From Pedobacter psychrotolerans (lineage in GTDB: Bacteria > Bacteroidota > Bacteroidia > Sphingobacteriales > Sphingobacteriaceae), in contig NZ_SLWO01000012.1 of the NCBI RefSeq assembly GCF_004340665.1, positions 1 to 64,000 of the forward strand: a stretch of DNA of 64,000 nucleotides, in the 5' to 3' direction. The notes below the pieces were generated by a model. It saw nothing but the letters and a program-made list of their open reading frames with translations. It was not told where the DNA came from and searched no databases. This document shows positions 27,978-37,173 of this stretch, piece by piece (position 1 is the stretch's first letter; every line of letters starts with the position of its first letter). Made by a program: the position numbers and the translations under genes.

Positions 27978-28203
27978 CTATCCGGCCTAGGAGATGATGG
28001 AAGGAGAAGCCGTTGAAATTTTTGCACCTCCGTTCAAATCCCTCCACAACCCAAGGTAGCGCAAACGGCTCTTAAGATAAATCTTTTTATTAAAAATGAA
28101 TCGAGCCCTTGTGCTACCGCCATTTAAATTTCGACGCGCTAATCCGACATCAGATCCAAGCCTTGATTTTTTGCTTCTTTGTTATCAAGAACAAAGAAGA
28201 AGC
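27978..28203. repeat. 226-bp direct repeat, copy B
   Basis: Same orientation and length as 27491-27716, with the same two hairpins. Differences are confined mainly to the loop between the arms of the long hairpin. No terminal inverted repeats or transposase are visible. Confidence 0.92.
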
Positions 28204-28265
28204 GGAAAAAACGGCACCTTTCCCAAATATGCCGAGCCCTTTCATTTACAGGCCAAAAGGCTACC

Positions 28266-28307
28266 AAAAAAAAGAGGCGGTATCATTATGATACCGCCTC
28301 TTTTTGA
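28266..28307 (-). terminator. Terminator after the barrel gene
   Basis: aagaggcggtatca (28272-28285) pairs perfectly with tgataccgcctctt (28289-28302) around a 3-nt loop; the minus strand continues into a long T run. It ends the leftward TPR-barrel operon. Confidence 0.88.
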
Positions 28308-28324
28308 TAAATGCTACCGCCTAT

Positions 28325-30025
28325 TTAAAATGAATAAGTTAATCCACCGAAAACGTTGAAACCATTCACCTGATAGTATAAATAGCGGTTGTACTTGCTA
28401 TTCAAAATATTATTGGCTTTTGCGAAAACTGAGAATTTATTATTAATTCTATAATCTGCACCTAAACCTAAATCAACAAAACCCTTTACGGTAACAATAG
28501 ATTCAATTGCAGTATTAGGCACTAAATATTGTAATGGATTAACCGGAGCAGCTGTATATACTTTAGCCTTCAAATCATCCTGAACCACCACGGCAGCATT
28601 AAAACTTAACTTTTTGTTGTAAGTATAAACGAAATTAGAACTTACCTTCAAACCAGGTTTAAACCATGAATAAGTCTCCTGAGCAGGTTTCCAATCGTCA
28701 AGGTTTAATTTTCCAGTCCATTTTAAAGCATCGCTCACTTGTACCGAAATTTCACCCTCTATTCCGGTGAGCTTAGTTTTACCGAAATCATAAATCACAT
28801 CGAATTTATTGAAGTCAGTAAAGTTGTTGACGAACAATGGCATATCATCAAACTGCTTCATGTAAACCCTTGCTTTGTAACCAAAACCAGGTCCACCCGT
28901 GCCTTTAATTCCGGCACTGAAACTTAATTTTTCTACGGTATTTTTGATTAGGATATTGCTATTTAACCATGGATTTTCATCCGTAAAACCTTTCAATGAA
29001 TTTCTGTTCACATCACCTTTTACTTCTCCAAAAACCTGTAAATAATCTGGAATCAAGGTGAAATCTGCAGTAACAGCAGGGAAGATTCTGGTGCTGCTAA
29101 ATGCGCCAAACTCCTGAACAAAATTAACACCAGCAGTAACTTTAGCACCTTTTACCTGTAAACGAATGTATGGATTTAAACGAAGCAGGTTATTGCCTAC
29201 ACTGGTTAAAGCATCTTTCGTACTTCCAAATTCAGTTGAGGCAGCTAAACCCAAATTGAATGAGCTGATGCGTTTATTCAGATAACCATTCAAGGTTAAA
29301 TAACTTTCCTTCGCTTCAAACTTGTCTCCCCAGATATATCCATTGGCCTTTAATGCGTAACTTAAGGCATCCTGATCTTCAGTGTAGTTCTTCACCAATT
29401 CACCTTCAAGCTCCACAAAAGTTAATGCCTGTTTTTGTGGATTTGGATTTAAAGTAGGTCTGGTATCATCAATTCCATAGAAATAAGTGCCGTTACGCTC
29501 TACATTAATTCGTCCACTCACGGTATGTGTATCCATGATGCTGCGGCCAAAAACACTCAGTTGTTGGTTACTGCTATTTTGCTTGTTCAAGCTTCCTTCC
29601 TGACTGAAATGTTTAAAATATCCACCAAGTTGTAAAGCCTCATCCTTCCCCGTGTTAAAATAGGCTTCGCCCAGTAAAGTAGACTGAGAACCAAACGCAC
29701 CTTTAACATAATTATTGATTAAGACACTTTCCTTTTCATCCGCTACAGCCTGTGCCTGTAACTTTTGGATATCGCTGTTTAATTCAAGCTTTCTATCCGT
29801 AATACTGTAATTAAGCTTCGCTTTATAGATTTTAACATCATCCAGATTCGGGCTTCTTCTTAATTTTACTGCTTCAGCCAAAATGGGTTTATACGGACGA
29901 ACTACTTCAATTTCTTCGTTAACTACTGCCTTTTCCTCTGCTTTTTTTTCCTGCGCCTGCACAGTCATTAATCCTGCAGCTAAAAAAAACAGTGAACTAT
30001 ATATATATTTAATCGACTTCATCAT
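28325..30025 (-). CDS. TonB-dependent receptor-like outer-membrane barrel protein
   Basis: The 566-residue protein has a signal peptide (about 1-25, ending VQAQ), a short region EVVRPYKPILAEAVKLRR, and then a beta-strand-rich body that ends in GGLTYSF with a C-terminal Phe, as in outer-membrane barrels. It is much shorter than a standard TonB-dependent receptor and I see no recognisable plug domain. The gene starts 1 nt after the stop of the TPR gene, so both are one operon. This TPR plus barrel arrangement recurs in Bacteroidota, but I know of no established function. It may be an assembly or export partner rather than an importer. Confidence 0.75.
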   Translation of the reverse strand: MMKSIKYIYSSLFFLAAGLMTVQAQEKKAEEKAVVNEEIEVVRPYKPILAEAVKLRRSPNLDDVKIYKAKLNYSITDRKLELNSDIQKLQAQAVADEKESVLINNYVKGAFGSQSTLLGEAYFNTGKDEALQLGGYFKHFSQEGSLNKQNSSNQQLSVFGRSIMDTHTVSGRINVERNGTYFYGIDDTRPTLNPNPQKQALTFVELEGELVKNYTEDQDALSYALKANGYIWGDKFEAKESYLTLNGYLNKRISSFNLGLAASTEFGSTKDALTSVGNNLLRLNPYIRLQVKGAKVTAGVNFVQEFGAFSSTRIFPAVTADFTLIPDYLQVFGEVKGDVNRNSLKGFTDENPWLNSNILIKNTVEKLSFSAGIKGTGGPGFGYKARVYMKQFDDMPLFVNNFTDFNKFDVIYDFGKTKLTGIEGEISVQVSDALKWTGKLNLDDWKPAQETYSWFKPGLKVSSNFVYTYNKKLSFNAAVVVQDDLKAKVYTAAPVNPLQYLVPNTAIESIVTVKGFVDLGLGADYRINNKFSVFAKANNILNSKYNRYLYYQVNGFNVFGGLTYSF

Positions 30026-30026
30026 C

Positions 30027-33000
30027 TTACTTCTTCTGGTTTAATTTTTCTAGTTTCTCTTTGGCTGTTGGGATAATATCATCCTTGCCTTCGTAATTAT
30101 CAATGATACTTAGCAGTGTACTTTTTGCCTGTAAGTTATCTTTCAACGCAACATAGTTATCAGATAAAAGGATAAAAGCTTTCGCTACCCAATAATCATA
30201 AGATGCCATATTGTTAACCAGGTCGAAACATGTTTTCGAAGATGTTTTATAATCACCTTTATTGTATTCTACCAATGCAAGGTTGTACTTGGCTTCTGCT
30301 GCGGCAACCGTTTTGGTTTTGGCCACCACATTTTTAAATGCAGTTACGGCGCTTGTAGTATCACCTTTTAACAAATAGGCTTTACCAGAGAATAAACCAG
30401 AACTATTTTTTTCTTCCTCAGATGCTTTTTCCGATTCTTTAGTCAGTTGCGCATATTTAAGCATATCATCAGGCATGTTTAAAGCCGTATAAGCTTTTAA
30501 CAAGTTATTGATGGCAAAACTATAATGTGATTTGTAATCAGTAGTGGTTTCCAGTCGTTTTAAATAAACAATGGCTTCGTTATATTTTTTCTGATTAAGG
30601 AACAACTGAGAAATACTCACTAAAGAACGTTCTGTATAATCACTTGTCCAATCGTTTAAAATAAATTCATAATCAGGAATGGCCTCATCAGGGCGATTTA
30701 ATTTCACTAATGATTCTGCCCTGATAAATTTAGCCTCCTTCTCATGAATTGATTTAGGGAATTTATCAAAGTAAGCATTAACCGCCTGGAAGGCTCCGCT
30801 AAAGTCGCCTTTTAAATATAAATTATTGGCTGCGGCGAAAATGATATTATCCTGCTCAGTGTTTGAATAATTTCCAAGCGAAGTAGTGTTTGCATAAGTA
30901 ATGAAACCATTGGCATCACCACGATCGATGTAGATGTTTTTGATGGATTCCATTGCCTGTTTAGATTCATCAACAGCAGGATATTCTGTCACTACCTTTT
31001 TAAATGACTCTAAGGCAGCATCATCCTGATCCTGATTATATTGAACCAAACCAATGGTTACCAAAGCTTTTGGTACGTAACTGCTTCGCGGATATTTGGC
31101 TACCAAAGCCACTAAATCTGATTTTGATTTATCGAAATCGCCTTTGTTGAAATAAGTATAGGCCGTTTCGAATCCAGCATCATCAGCGTAGTTTGAGTTT
31201 GGAAACTGAGATAACAAGCTTTGCATGGTAGCAATTTTTGCATCGTATTGTGTTTCCAATCCCTGGATCATCCCTTTTTGGAAAGTCGCATAATCTTCAG
31301 AAGAAGTGTGTCTGCTGATAATTTTATTATAGTTGCTCATCGCCTGACCATAACTCTTATTTACAAAATAAGAATCGGCTAAGCGGATCGTCGCATCATC
31401 TATGGTTTTCTGGTCTTTGTCATTTCCAGCTAAGAATTTTTCGAAATAATTAGCGGCTTTGCTGTATTTCTCATCTTCAAATGCTGCATAAGCCAATGCA
31501 TAATTGGCGAAATTATAAACACCAGTTTTGTCTGCATCAGGCATTTTTAAGAACTTCTCAAAGGTAGAAACTGCTTCACCGAATTTACGCAGTTCATACA
31601 TTGATTCCGCTTTCCAGTAAGTGTTTAAGGCATAGATTTCATTATCTTCAGGATATTTATCTGAACGCAAAAACATGGATAAGGCATTAGGGAAAGCCCT
31701 TTCATTATAAAATTCCAAACCGCGGAAATAAGTAACTTTTTGATATGCCTCTCTGGCTTCTAAAGTTTTATCAGGAATAGGCTCTAAAATATCAACTGCT
31801 GCCTGGTAATTTTTAGTGGTTAATAAAACTTCACCCAATAAGGTTTTAGCTTCATTGATTTTACGTGATTTTGGAAATGCTTTTAAAAAGCCCTGAGTGG
31901 CTTCTAATGCTTGCTGATGGAAATCCAGTTCATAACTTAACTTGGCATAGCTTAACCAGGCTTCTTCCTGAATGCCTTTATCAAAATCTAAACGTGAAGC
32001 CCTGAAGAATGCACTTTGTGCTTTTTGTTTATTACCCAGCTGTATAAAAGCTTTACCCAAGGTGTGCATCCCGTTTTGAAGATAGACATCATCTGTGTTT
32101 AGCTTTTCTAAAACGGCTACAGATTCTTTATATTTTTTATTCTGAAGAAGTGAATAGCCATACTGATAAATAAATAGGTTGTTTTTAGTTTCGCTTTTAT
32201 CCTGAGCATAAAATTCAGCAAAATATTTTTCAGCATTTTTAAAATCTGATTTAGCAAAATAAGATGCCGCAACCAAACTTAACATTTCAGGTTCGAACTG
32301 CTGTTTTGTTTTTTGAATCGATTCCAATGCATAGCTGATTACGTCATCGTAGCGTTCATCCAGGTAATACATTGAAGTGATGTAATAAGGATAACTCGCT
32401 TCATAAGTGGGTGAACCTTTCAGCTTCTCAAAGTTTGCAAGTGCCGTTTTGTATTCCTTATTCAAGTAATTGATATAGGCAAAATAGTAAGTAGCACTTT
32501 CCTGGAAATCCCCCTCTTCTTTTTTAACCTGCTCAAATAAAGGTTCAGCTTTATCGTATTGCTTTAATTCGAAATAAGAATAGCCCTGTTTAAACTGGTA
32601 TTCATTTCTTTGCTTCGCAGAAAGGGTAGAAGGATCTGTTTTTTCGAACCACTCTAACGCTTTTTGATAATTTTTCTGACCAAAATAGGTTTTACCTACA
32701 TAAAAATATGCCAGTTTGGTATTGGGGTTTAGCGGATAATCACGGATAAAAGCCTGAAATAAACTTTCAGCATCACTATTTGTTAATTCCAGCGCACAAA
32801 CTGCCGCATAAAATTTTGCATTCTCTTTTAAAAGGGATAATTCTGCATTGCTCTCTGTTTGGGTAGAAGGTTTAAGCCGTTGTTGCTCAACCAATTTAAA
32901 TTGTTGTGCAGCTGCAGTGTATTTTTCTTTGTCTAATAATTCTAAGCCCGTTTGATAGTTTTTATTGAGGTTTTGCACGGCACTAACTTGTGCATACGAG

Positions 33001-33050
33001 CCAAAACTTCCTGCCAAAAGTAGCGGAATTAATAAGTATTTTTTTTTCAT
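30027..33050 (-). CDS. Large exported tetratricopeptide-repeat protein
   Basis: The 1007-residue protein has a signal peptide (about 1-20, ending GSYAQ) and is then almost wholly TPR/Sel1-like helical hairpins, with repeated patterns such as YFVGKTYFGQKNYQKALEWF and ADDAGFETAYTYFNKGDF. It should be periplasmic or attached to the outer membrane and act as a protein-binding scaffold. It is first in a two-gene operon with the barrel protein at 28325. The domain assignment is clear, but the partner and process are unknown; a role in assembling its barrel neighbour is inferred from linkage only. Confidence 0.85.
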   Translation of the reverse strand: MKKKYLLIPLLLAGSFGSYAQVSAVQNLNKNYQTGLELLDKEKYTAAAQQFKLVEQQRLKPSTQTESNAELSLLKENAKFYAAVCALELTNSDAESLFQAFIRDYPLNPNTKLAYFYVGKTYFGQKNYQKALEWFEKTDPSTLSAKQRNEYQFKQGYSYFELKQYDKAEPLFEQVKKEEGDFQESATYYFAYINYLNKEYKTALANFEKLKGSPTYEASYPYYITSMYYLDERYDDVISYALESIQKTKQQFEPEMLSLVAASYFAKSDFKNAEKYFAEFYAQDKSETKNNLFIYQYGYSLLQNKKYKESVAVLEKLNTDDVYLQNGMHTLGKAFIQLGNKQKAQSAFFRASRLDFDKGIQEEAWLSYAKLSYELDFHQQALEATQGFLKAFPKSRKINEAKTLLGEVLLTTKNYQAAVDILEPIPDKTLEAREAYQKVTYFRGLEFYNERAFPNALSMFLRSDKYPEDNEIYALNTYWKAESMYELRKFGEAVSTFEKFLKMPDADKTGVYNFANYALAYAAFEDEKYSKAANYFEKFLAGNDKDQKTIDDATIRLADSYFVNKSYGQAMSNYNKIISRHTSSEDYATFQKGMIQGLETQYDAKIATMQSLLSQFPNSNYADDAGFETAYTYFNKGDFDKSKSDLVALVAKYPRSSYVPKALVTIGLVQYNQDQDDAALESFKKVVTEYPAVDESKQAMESIKNIYIDRGDANGFITYANTTSLGNYSNTEQDNIIFAAANNLYLKGDFSGAFQAVNAYFDKFPKSIHEKEAKFIRAESLVKLNRPDEAIPDYEFILNDWTSDYTERSLVSISQLFLNQKKYNEAIVYLKRLETTTDYKSHYSFAINNLLKAYTALNMPDDMLKYAQLTKESEKASEEEKNSSGLFSGKAYLLKGDTTSAVTAFKNVVAKTKTVAAAEAKYNLALVEYNKGDYKTSSKTCFDLVNNMASYDYWVAKAFILLSDNYVALKDNLQAKSTLLSIIDNYEGKDDIIPTAKEKLEKLNQKK

Positions 33051-33577
33051 TATTCTATATCTTTTTCATTGGTAATGATGCCGCCTTAATCCATTATCGC
33101 AAGCGTTTAAGGTTACAACGGCCCCATTGGTTTCAAATATGGTTGGTACTAAATTAGAAATAGTCTCGGTGTTTATCAACATAAGTAATTAACATCTGTT
33201 AATAACACACTTTAACGAAGGGTTTATTAAATTGGTATGGAAGAAATTAGAATGTGGAAAAAAGTAGTTCAGTGGTTCACTTGTTCAGTTGTCATTAGTA
33301 CCGCCGCATCCAGCATTGCAGGATGGTCTTTTCCCAACAAAGCTTGCTTGCAGCAGGCAAGCTTTATTGCATTGGTTAGTTATTAAAATCTGTTAACTGT
33401 TTCTGAGGAGTTCATTTTATCACCGTACAATGATAATAACCAAAGAACAAAGTCCAATAAAGAATGATCAATACACTACACCAGACTTTTCAACACGGAG
33501 AAATGAACAATTATTAATGCGCCATGTTAGTCTATGCACCCTGCACTAATGAACAAATGACAAATAAACTAATTAAC
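33051..33577. other. Spacer between pyrB and TPR gene
   Basis: No gene is supported. A 49-codon frame at 33237-33386 lacks similarity. Two hairpins are present: catcc/ggatg at about 33308-33325 and aaagcttgc (33339-33347) with gcaagcttt (33357-33365). The second could end transcription of pyrB only weakly, since no T run follows on the minus strand. Confidence 0.45.
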
Positions 33578-34507
33578 CTATCCCTGGCTGGCCAATAGAT
33601 AAAGCACCGCCATTCTTACCGCCACACCATTTTCTACTTGTTCTAAAATGATAGATTGTTTGCTGTCGGCAACATCGCTGGTAATCTCCACACCCCGGTT
33701 AATCGGGCCTGGGTGCATAACAATAATTTCTTTATCTAGATTATCCAGGATTTGTTTGTTCAGTCCATACATCATGGCATATTCCCGTAATGATGGGAAA
33801 TATTTAATATCCTGACGTTCTAATTGAATGCGGAGCATGTTAGCCACATCACACCAGTTTAAGGCTTTGATAAGGTTATGTTCTACCTTAACGCCAAGTT
33901 GATGAATGTGTTTCGGAATTAAGGTTGTGGGACCACAAACCATCACTTCGGCGCCTAAACGTTGCAGGCAAAGAATATTAGAAATGGCCACTCTAGAATG
34001 TAGAATGTCACCAACGATCACTACCTTTTTTCCGGCAACATCACCCAGCTTCTGGCGGATGGAAAAAGCATCAAGCAAGGCCTGTGTTGGGTGTTCATGT
34101 GCACCATCACCCGCATTTACAATTTGCGCCTTAACATGTTTGCTTAAAAACTGACCAGCACCTGCATAAGGATGGCGCATGACCACCATATCCACCTTCA
34201 TTGAAAGGATATTGTTCACGGTGTCAATCAGCGTTTCACCTTTACTTACCGAAGAGGAAGAAGCGGCAAAATTAACCACATCCGCAGAAAGTCTTTTTTC
34301 TGCTAATTCGAAAGAAAGTTTTGTTCGTGTTGAGTTTTCGAAAAAGATATTGGCAATGGTAATGTCCCGAAGTGAAGGAACCTTTTTGATCGGTCTGTTA
34401 ATCACCTCCTTAAAATTATCTGCAGTCTCGAAAATTAATTCAATATCATTCCGGTTAATATCTTTAATGCCTAAAAGATGTCGGGTTGATAATTTGTCTG
34501 CTGCCAT
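33578..34507 (-). CDS. pyrB: Aspartate carbamoyltransferase, catalytic subunit
   Basis: PyrB joins carbamoyl phosphate and aspartate to carbamoyl aspartate, the committed step of pyrimidine synthesis, in the cytoplasm. The 309-residue protein shows the carbamoyl-phosphate motif STRTKLSFE (about residues 56-64), the HPTQALLDAF motif near 140, and a C-terminal HPGPINRGVE aspartate-site motif. No PyrI regulatory chain is encoded in the window. It follows pyrR with a 93-nt gap that contains an inverted repeat, so it is likely co-transcribed with pyrR and may be controlled at RNA level. Confidence 0.97.
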   Translation of the reverse strand: MAADKLSTRHLLGIKDINRNDIELIFETADNFKEVINRPIKKVPSLRDITIANIFFENSTRTKLSFELAEKRLSADVVNFAASSSSVSKGETLIDTVNNILSMKVDMVVMRHPYAGAGQFLSKHVKAQIVNAGDGAHEHPTQALLDAFSIRQKLGDVAGKKVVIVGDILHSRVAISNILCLQRLGAEVMVCGPTTLIPKHIHQLGVKVEHNLIKALNWCDVANMLRIQLERQDIKYFPSLREYAMMYGLNKQILDNLDKEIIVMHPGPINRGVEITSDVADSKQSIILEQVENGVAVRMAVLYLLASQG

Positions 34508-34571
34508 TTTCTATATTATTGTTTTTTATCTGTGTATTATAATGTTATTAACTGTCAGATAGAGCTTCCTT

Positions 34572-34610
34572 GCCAAAATACCCTCTGTAAGCGTTTATGC
34601 TTATTTTGGC
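34572..34610 (-). promoter_or_regulatory. Inverted repeat spanning the pyrR stop / pyrB leader
   Basis: gccaaaata (34572-34580) and tattttggc (34602-34610) are perfect complements, with a smaller gcttac/gtaagc-type pairing inside. The stem includes the pyrR stop codon. No T run follows on the minus strand, so it is not a plain terminator; an attenuator or processing site is possible. Confidence 0.4.
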
Positions 34611-35155
34611 GAGGGCGGTTCGGATAATAAAATTACTTTATCTTCTGCTCCTTCACTTGCCCAGGTAACTTTAACCTGCTGAGAATTTAAGCTATCTACC
34701 ACATGGCCGGTATAATCTGGCTCTATTGGTAAATGCCTGCTAAATCTGCGGTCGATTAAAACCAGCAGTTCTACCTTTTCCGGACGACCGTAAGCCAATA
34801 AGGCATCCAGTGCTGCACGGATGGTTCTCCCTGTCCAAAGTACATCATCAATCAGGATCACTTTTTTACCTTCGATAATAAAATCGATAGAATTACTGCT
34901 CGCAGTTACCAAACCATCTTTCCGGCGGAAATCATCTCTGAAAAAAGTAATATCAAGGTTTCCCTTTAAAAGTTTCTTGTTTTTAAGAATTTGCTGGAGT
35001 TCCTGGTGAATCCGATCGGCCAAAAATATGCCTCTTGGCTGGATACCAATAAGCACAGTATTCGAGAAATCGTCATGGTTTTCAATTAACTGATGGCAAA
35101 GCCGCTTAATTGTAATCTGAATTTTTTGTCCGTCAAAGATTGTTTTCTTTTGCAT
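34601..35155 (-). CDS. pyrR: PyrR bifunctional regulator / uracil phosphoribosyltransferase
   Basis: The 184-residue type I phosphoribosyltransferase carries the PRPP-binding motif VILIDDVLWTGRTIRA in its middle and the PyrR-like IGIQPRGIFLADRI stretch near the N-terminus. PyrR enzymes make UMP from uracil and PRPP and in many bacteria bind pyr mRNA to attenuate transcription. I place the start at ATG 35155 because the longer frame (35173) begins inside a -7 element (35171-35178). It lies upstream of pyrB in the same direction. No consensus PyrR RNA site was recognised, so RNA binding here is unproven. Confidence 0.93.
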   Translation of the reverse strand: MQKKTIFDGQKIQITIKRLCHQLIENHDDFSNTVLIGIQPRGIFLADRIHQELQQILKNKKLLKGNLDITFFRDDFRRKDGLVTASSNSIDFIIEGKKVILIDDVLWTGRTIRAALDALLAYGRPEKVELLVLIDRRFSRHLPIEPDYTGHVVDSLNSQQVKVTWASEGAEDKVILLSEPPSPK

Positions 35156-35170
35156 TGAAGAAGGATTGGG

Positions 35171-35178
35171 CAAATATA
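35171..35178 (-). promoter_or_regulatory. Predicted -7 element of pyrR
   Basis: Minus-strand TATATTTG is an exact TAnnTTTG match, 15 nt before ATG 35155. It decides the pyrR start. Confidence 0.5.
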
Positions 35179-35225
35179 GAAAAATGTTTTAAGGTTGGGA
35201 AGTTGAATTTGAAAATAGCTGATCG

Positions 35226-35990
35226 TTAAATCCAAATGTCGTTTTCTGCAGTTAAAATCAGTGGTTTATCACCGGTAATTAATATGGTATGTTCATGTTG
35301 GGCAACGAATCCGCCCTTATTTCCAACAAGCGTCCAACCATCTTTTTGGGTTTCAGCAATGCTGGATGCCGTAGAAATGAATGTTTCTACCGCCACAGTA
35401 GTGTTTTTTCTAAACCTGTCGAAATTATAACGATCGTAGAAATTGGCAATTTCATGTGGTGCTTCATGCAGGCTTCGGCCCACGCCATGCCCAGTTAAGT
35501 TTTTAATGACCCTGAAACCTGATTTTCTGGCTTCCGTTTCAATTAAACGACCAATTTCTGAAATTTTAACACCACCTTTTATCTGATTAATTGCCTTTTT
35601 AAGAATCTTTTTGGAAGCATCAACTAATAAATGATGTTGGTGTAAATCTTCACCTAAAACAAAAGAACCACCATTATCTGACCAAAAACCATTTAACTCA
35701 GCTGAAACGTCTACATTCACTAAATCACCCTCCTTTAATATTTTTTTATCAGAAGGGATGCCATGTGCGACTTCGTTGTTTACGCTAATGCATGTCCACC
35801 CTGGAAATTGATAAGTTAATCTGGGTGCAGATTTAGCACCTAAATCTTGTAATATCTCACCACCAAAATCATCTAGTTGCTTAGTAGAAATACCCGGTTT
35901 TGCGAAATTGCGCATTTCCTTAAGCGTGTAGGCAACTGCTTTGCTTACACGTTTCATTCCGAATAATTCCTCTTCTGTAGTGATTGACAT
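35226..35990 (-). CDS. map: Methionine aminopeptidase, type I
   Basis: The enzyme removes the initiator Met from new proteins. The 254-residue sequence has the pita-bread metal-site pattern of type I enzymes: VNVDVSAELNGFWSDNGG (two Asp ligands), GHGVGRSLHEAP (His ligand), VETF (Glu) and AQHEHTILIT (final Glu). It is not beside the ribosomal protein operon where many bacteria have map, so it may be a second, stand-alone copy. It is divergent from the DCC gene at 36059 with about 68 nt between starts. Confidence 0.96.
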   Translation of the reverse strand: MSITTEEELFGMKRVSKAVAYTLKEMRNFAKPGISTKQLDDFGGEILQDLGAKSAPRLTYQFPGWTCISVNNEVAHGIPSDKKILKEGDLVNVDVSAELNGFWSDNGGSFVLGEDLHQHHLLVDASKKILKKAINQIKGGVKISEIGRLIETEARKSGFRVIKNLTGHGVGRSLHEAPHEIANFYDRYNFDRFRKNTTVAVETFISTASSIAETQKDGWTLVGNKGGFVAQHEHTILITGDKPLILTAENDIWI

Positions 35991-36045
35991 AGGCTTTTTA
36001 TTTTTGCTAAAATTAGCGTTTTAGCTTTTAGTTTAATAAATTGAA

Positions 36046-36053
36046 TAGCTTTG
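36046..36053 (+). promoter_or_regulatory. Predicted -7 element of DCC gene, 5 nt from ATG
   Basis: TAGCTTTG is an exact TAnnTTTG match and ends 5 nt before ATG 36059. A TTG at 36041 would lie inside the promoter, so ATG 36059 is the likely start and the mRNA may be leaderless. Confidence 0.5.
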
Positions 36054-36058
36054 TGACA

Positions 36059-36463
36059 ATGATATCGAAAAATCCTGTAATTTTTTTTGATGGTGTTTGT
36101 AATCTCTGTAACGCATCCGTACAGTTTGCAATTGAACGCGATAAGAAGAATATTTTTAGGTTTACGGCTTTACAGGGTGAATATGCAAAAAAGACTTTGC
36201 CTCAGTTTAATGTAGATTTAAATAAAGTTAATTCGATTGTGTTGGTGGAAAATGAAGAACTCTACACTAAATCATCAGCAGCTTTAAGAATAGCACGCAA
36301 GTTGAATGGATTATGGCCTATGCTCTATATTTTCATCATCATTCCAAAATTTATTAGAGATTGGGTTTATGATTTTGTTGCTAAAAACCGCTATAAGTGG
36401 TGGGGAAGGCAGGAGAGTTGCTGGGTGCCAACTCCCGAGTTAAGGCAAAAATTCTACGATTGA
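36059..36463 (+). CDS. DCC-family (DUF393) thiol-disulfide oxidoreductase-like protein
   Basis: The 134-residue protein belongs to the DCC/DUF393 family, named for the Asp and CxxC motif near the N-terminus, seen here as FFDGVCNLCN (residues 9-18). The family has a thioredoxin-like arrangement and is annotated as a predicted thiol-disulfide oxidoreductase, though its substrates are not established. A hydrophobic stretch (about 87-103) lies in the second half. The gene is monocistronic and overlaps the end of the convergent small gene at 36454 by 10 nt. Confidence 0.88.
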   Translation: MISKNPVIFFDGVCNLCNASVQFAIERDKKNIFRFTALQGEYAKKTLPQFNVDLNKVNSIVLVENEELYTKSSAALRIARKLNGLWPMLYIFIIIPKFIRDWVYDFVAKNRYKWWGRQESCWVPTPELRQKFYD

Positions 36464-36660
36464 TTTTGCTCTTGATTATTCCTTGGTTTCCAAAGCCAAA
36501 GCGTTAAAATAATAAGTGGAATGGAGATGCTCAGGGCAATTACAATAAATATACTGCGTTGTTTTACAATATCTGCTTCATCGGTAATGAAAATATTAAC
36601 GGTTTCTTTTAAAACAAATAAGGTGAGGATGGTGCAAACGACTGCAAATATTTTACGCAT
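36454..36660 (-). CDS. Small two-helix membrane protein, unknown
   Basis: The 68-residue protein has two hydrophobic segments (about 4-20 and 40-57) separated by a charged loop, with a polar basic C-terminus (WKPRNNQEQNQS). I do not recognise a family. It overlaps the convergent DCC gene by 10 nt and has no obvious promoter match. Amphipathic organisation and a clean ATG support it being real, but it could be a chance frame. Confidence 0.55.
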   Translation of the reverse strand: MRKIFAVVCTILTLFVLKETVNIFITDEADIVKQRSIFIVIALSISIPLIILTLWLWKPRNNQEQNQS

Positions 36661-36770
36661 GATTGAAATTTGAACAAAGATTGCATAATTTTTTAAAAAG
36701 ATTCATCAGAAAATAAAATTCAACGGAATGATTCTAAACTGACTTCCATCTCATTTCGCAAAAAAAAATG

Positions 36771-37145
36771 TTAATCTGCTGTTTTTACATCCGCTAAGTT
36801 TTGTAATTCCGCTGCTGAAAAAAGGCGATAGTGGATTTTAAAAGTTTTTTGTAAAGGCGTTTCTAATGAAAACCCGCCAACACCAAAGCCATCTAAAACA
36901 TCTAAAGTAAAATGTGAGTATTTCCAATATTCAAATAAATCTCGATCTACCCAAAATTCACAACCTTCTATTTCGCCTAAACACACATCATTCATGCGTA
37001 AGTAGTAACCACCTTTTTCGAAGCATTGAGGTTGAGTGCCTTCACAGCATCCCCCGGCTTGATAAAACATGAGCTCGCCATGCTTTTCTTTTAGCGTTGC
37101 GATCAGCTCTTTTGCTTCTTTAGTACTATCAATTCTGCTTACCAT
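36771..37145 (-). CDS. DUF779 protein linked to aldehyde dehydrogenase
   Basis: The 124-residue protein matches DUF779, a small family almost always next to acetaldehyde/aldehyde dehydrogenase genes. Conserved cysteines are visible in YQAGGCCEGTQPQCFEKGGYY, which could bind metal or iron-sulfur, though this is not established. It is downstream of the aldehyde dehydrogenase at 37247 in the same direction, separated by a hairpin at 37174-37204, which supports a shared operon. Confidence 0.9.
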   Translation of the reverse strand: MVSRIDSTKEAKELIATLKEKHGELMFYQAGGCCEGTQPQCFEKGGYYLRMNDVCLGEIEGCEFWVDRDLFEYWKYSHFTLDVLDGFGVGGFSLETPLQKTFKIHYRLFSAAELQNLADVKTAD

Positions 37146-37173
37146 GATTCAATATTTATAATTTCATTAATAA

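Noticed and set aside
27491..28203. Insertion sequence or transposon for the 226-bp direct repeats
   Set aside because: No transposase, no terminal inverted repeats and no target-site duplication could be seen.
33237..33386. 49-codon frame between pyrB and the TPR gene
   Set aside because: No similarity, no promoter match, and it crosses two hairpins; more likely spacer DNA.
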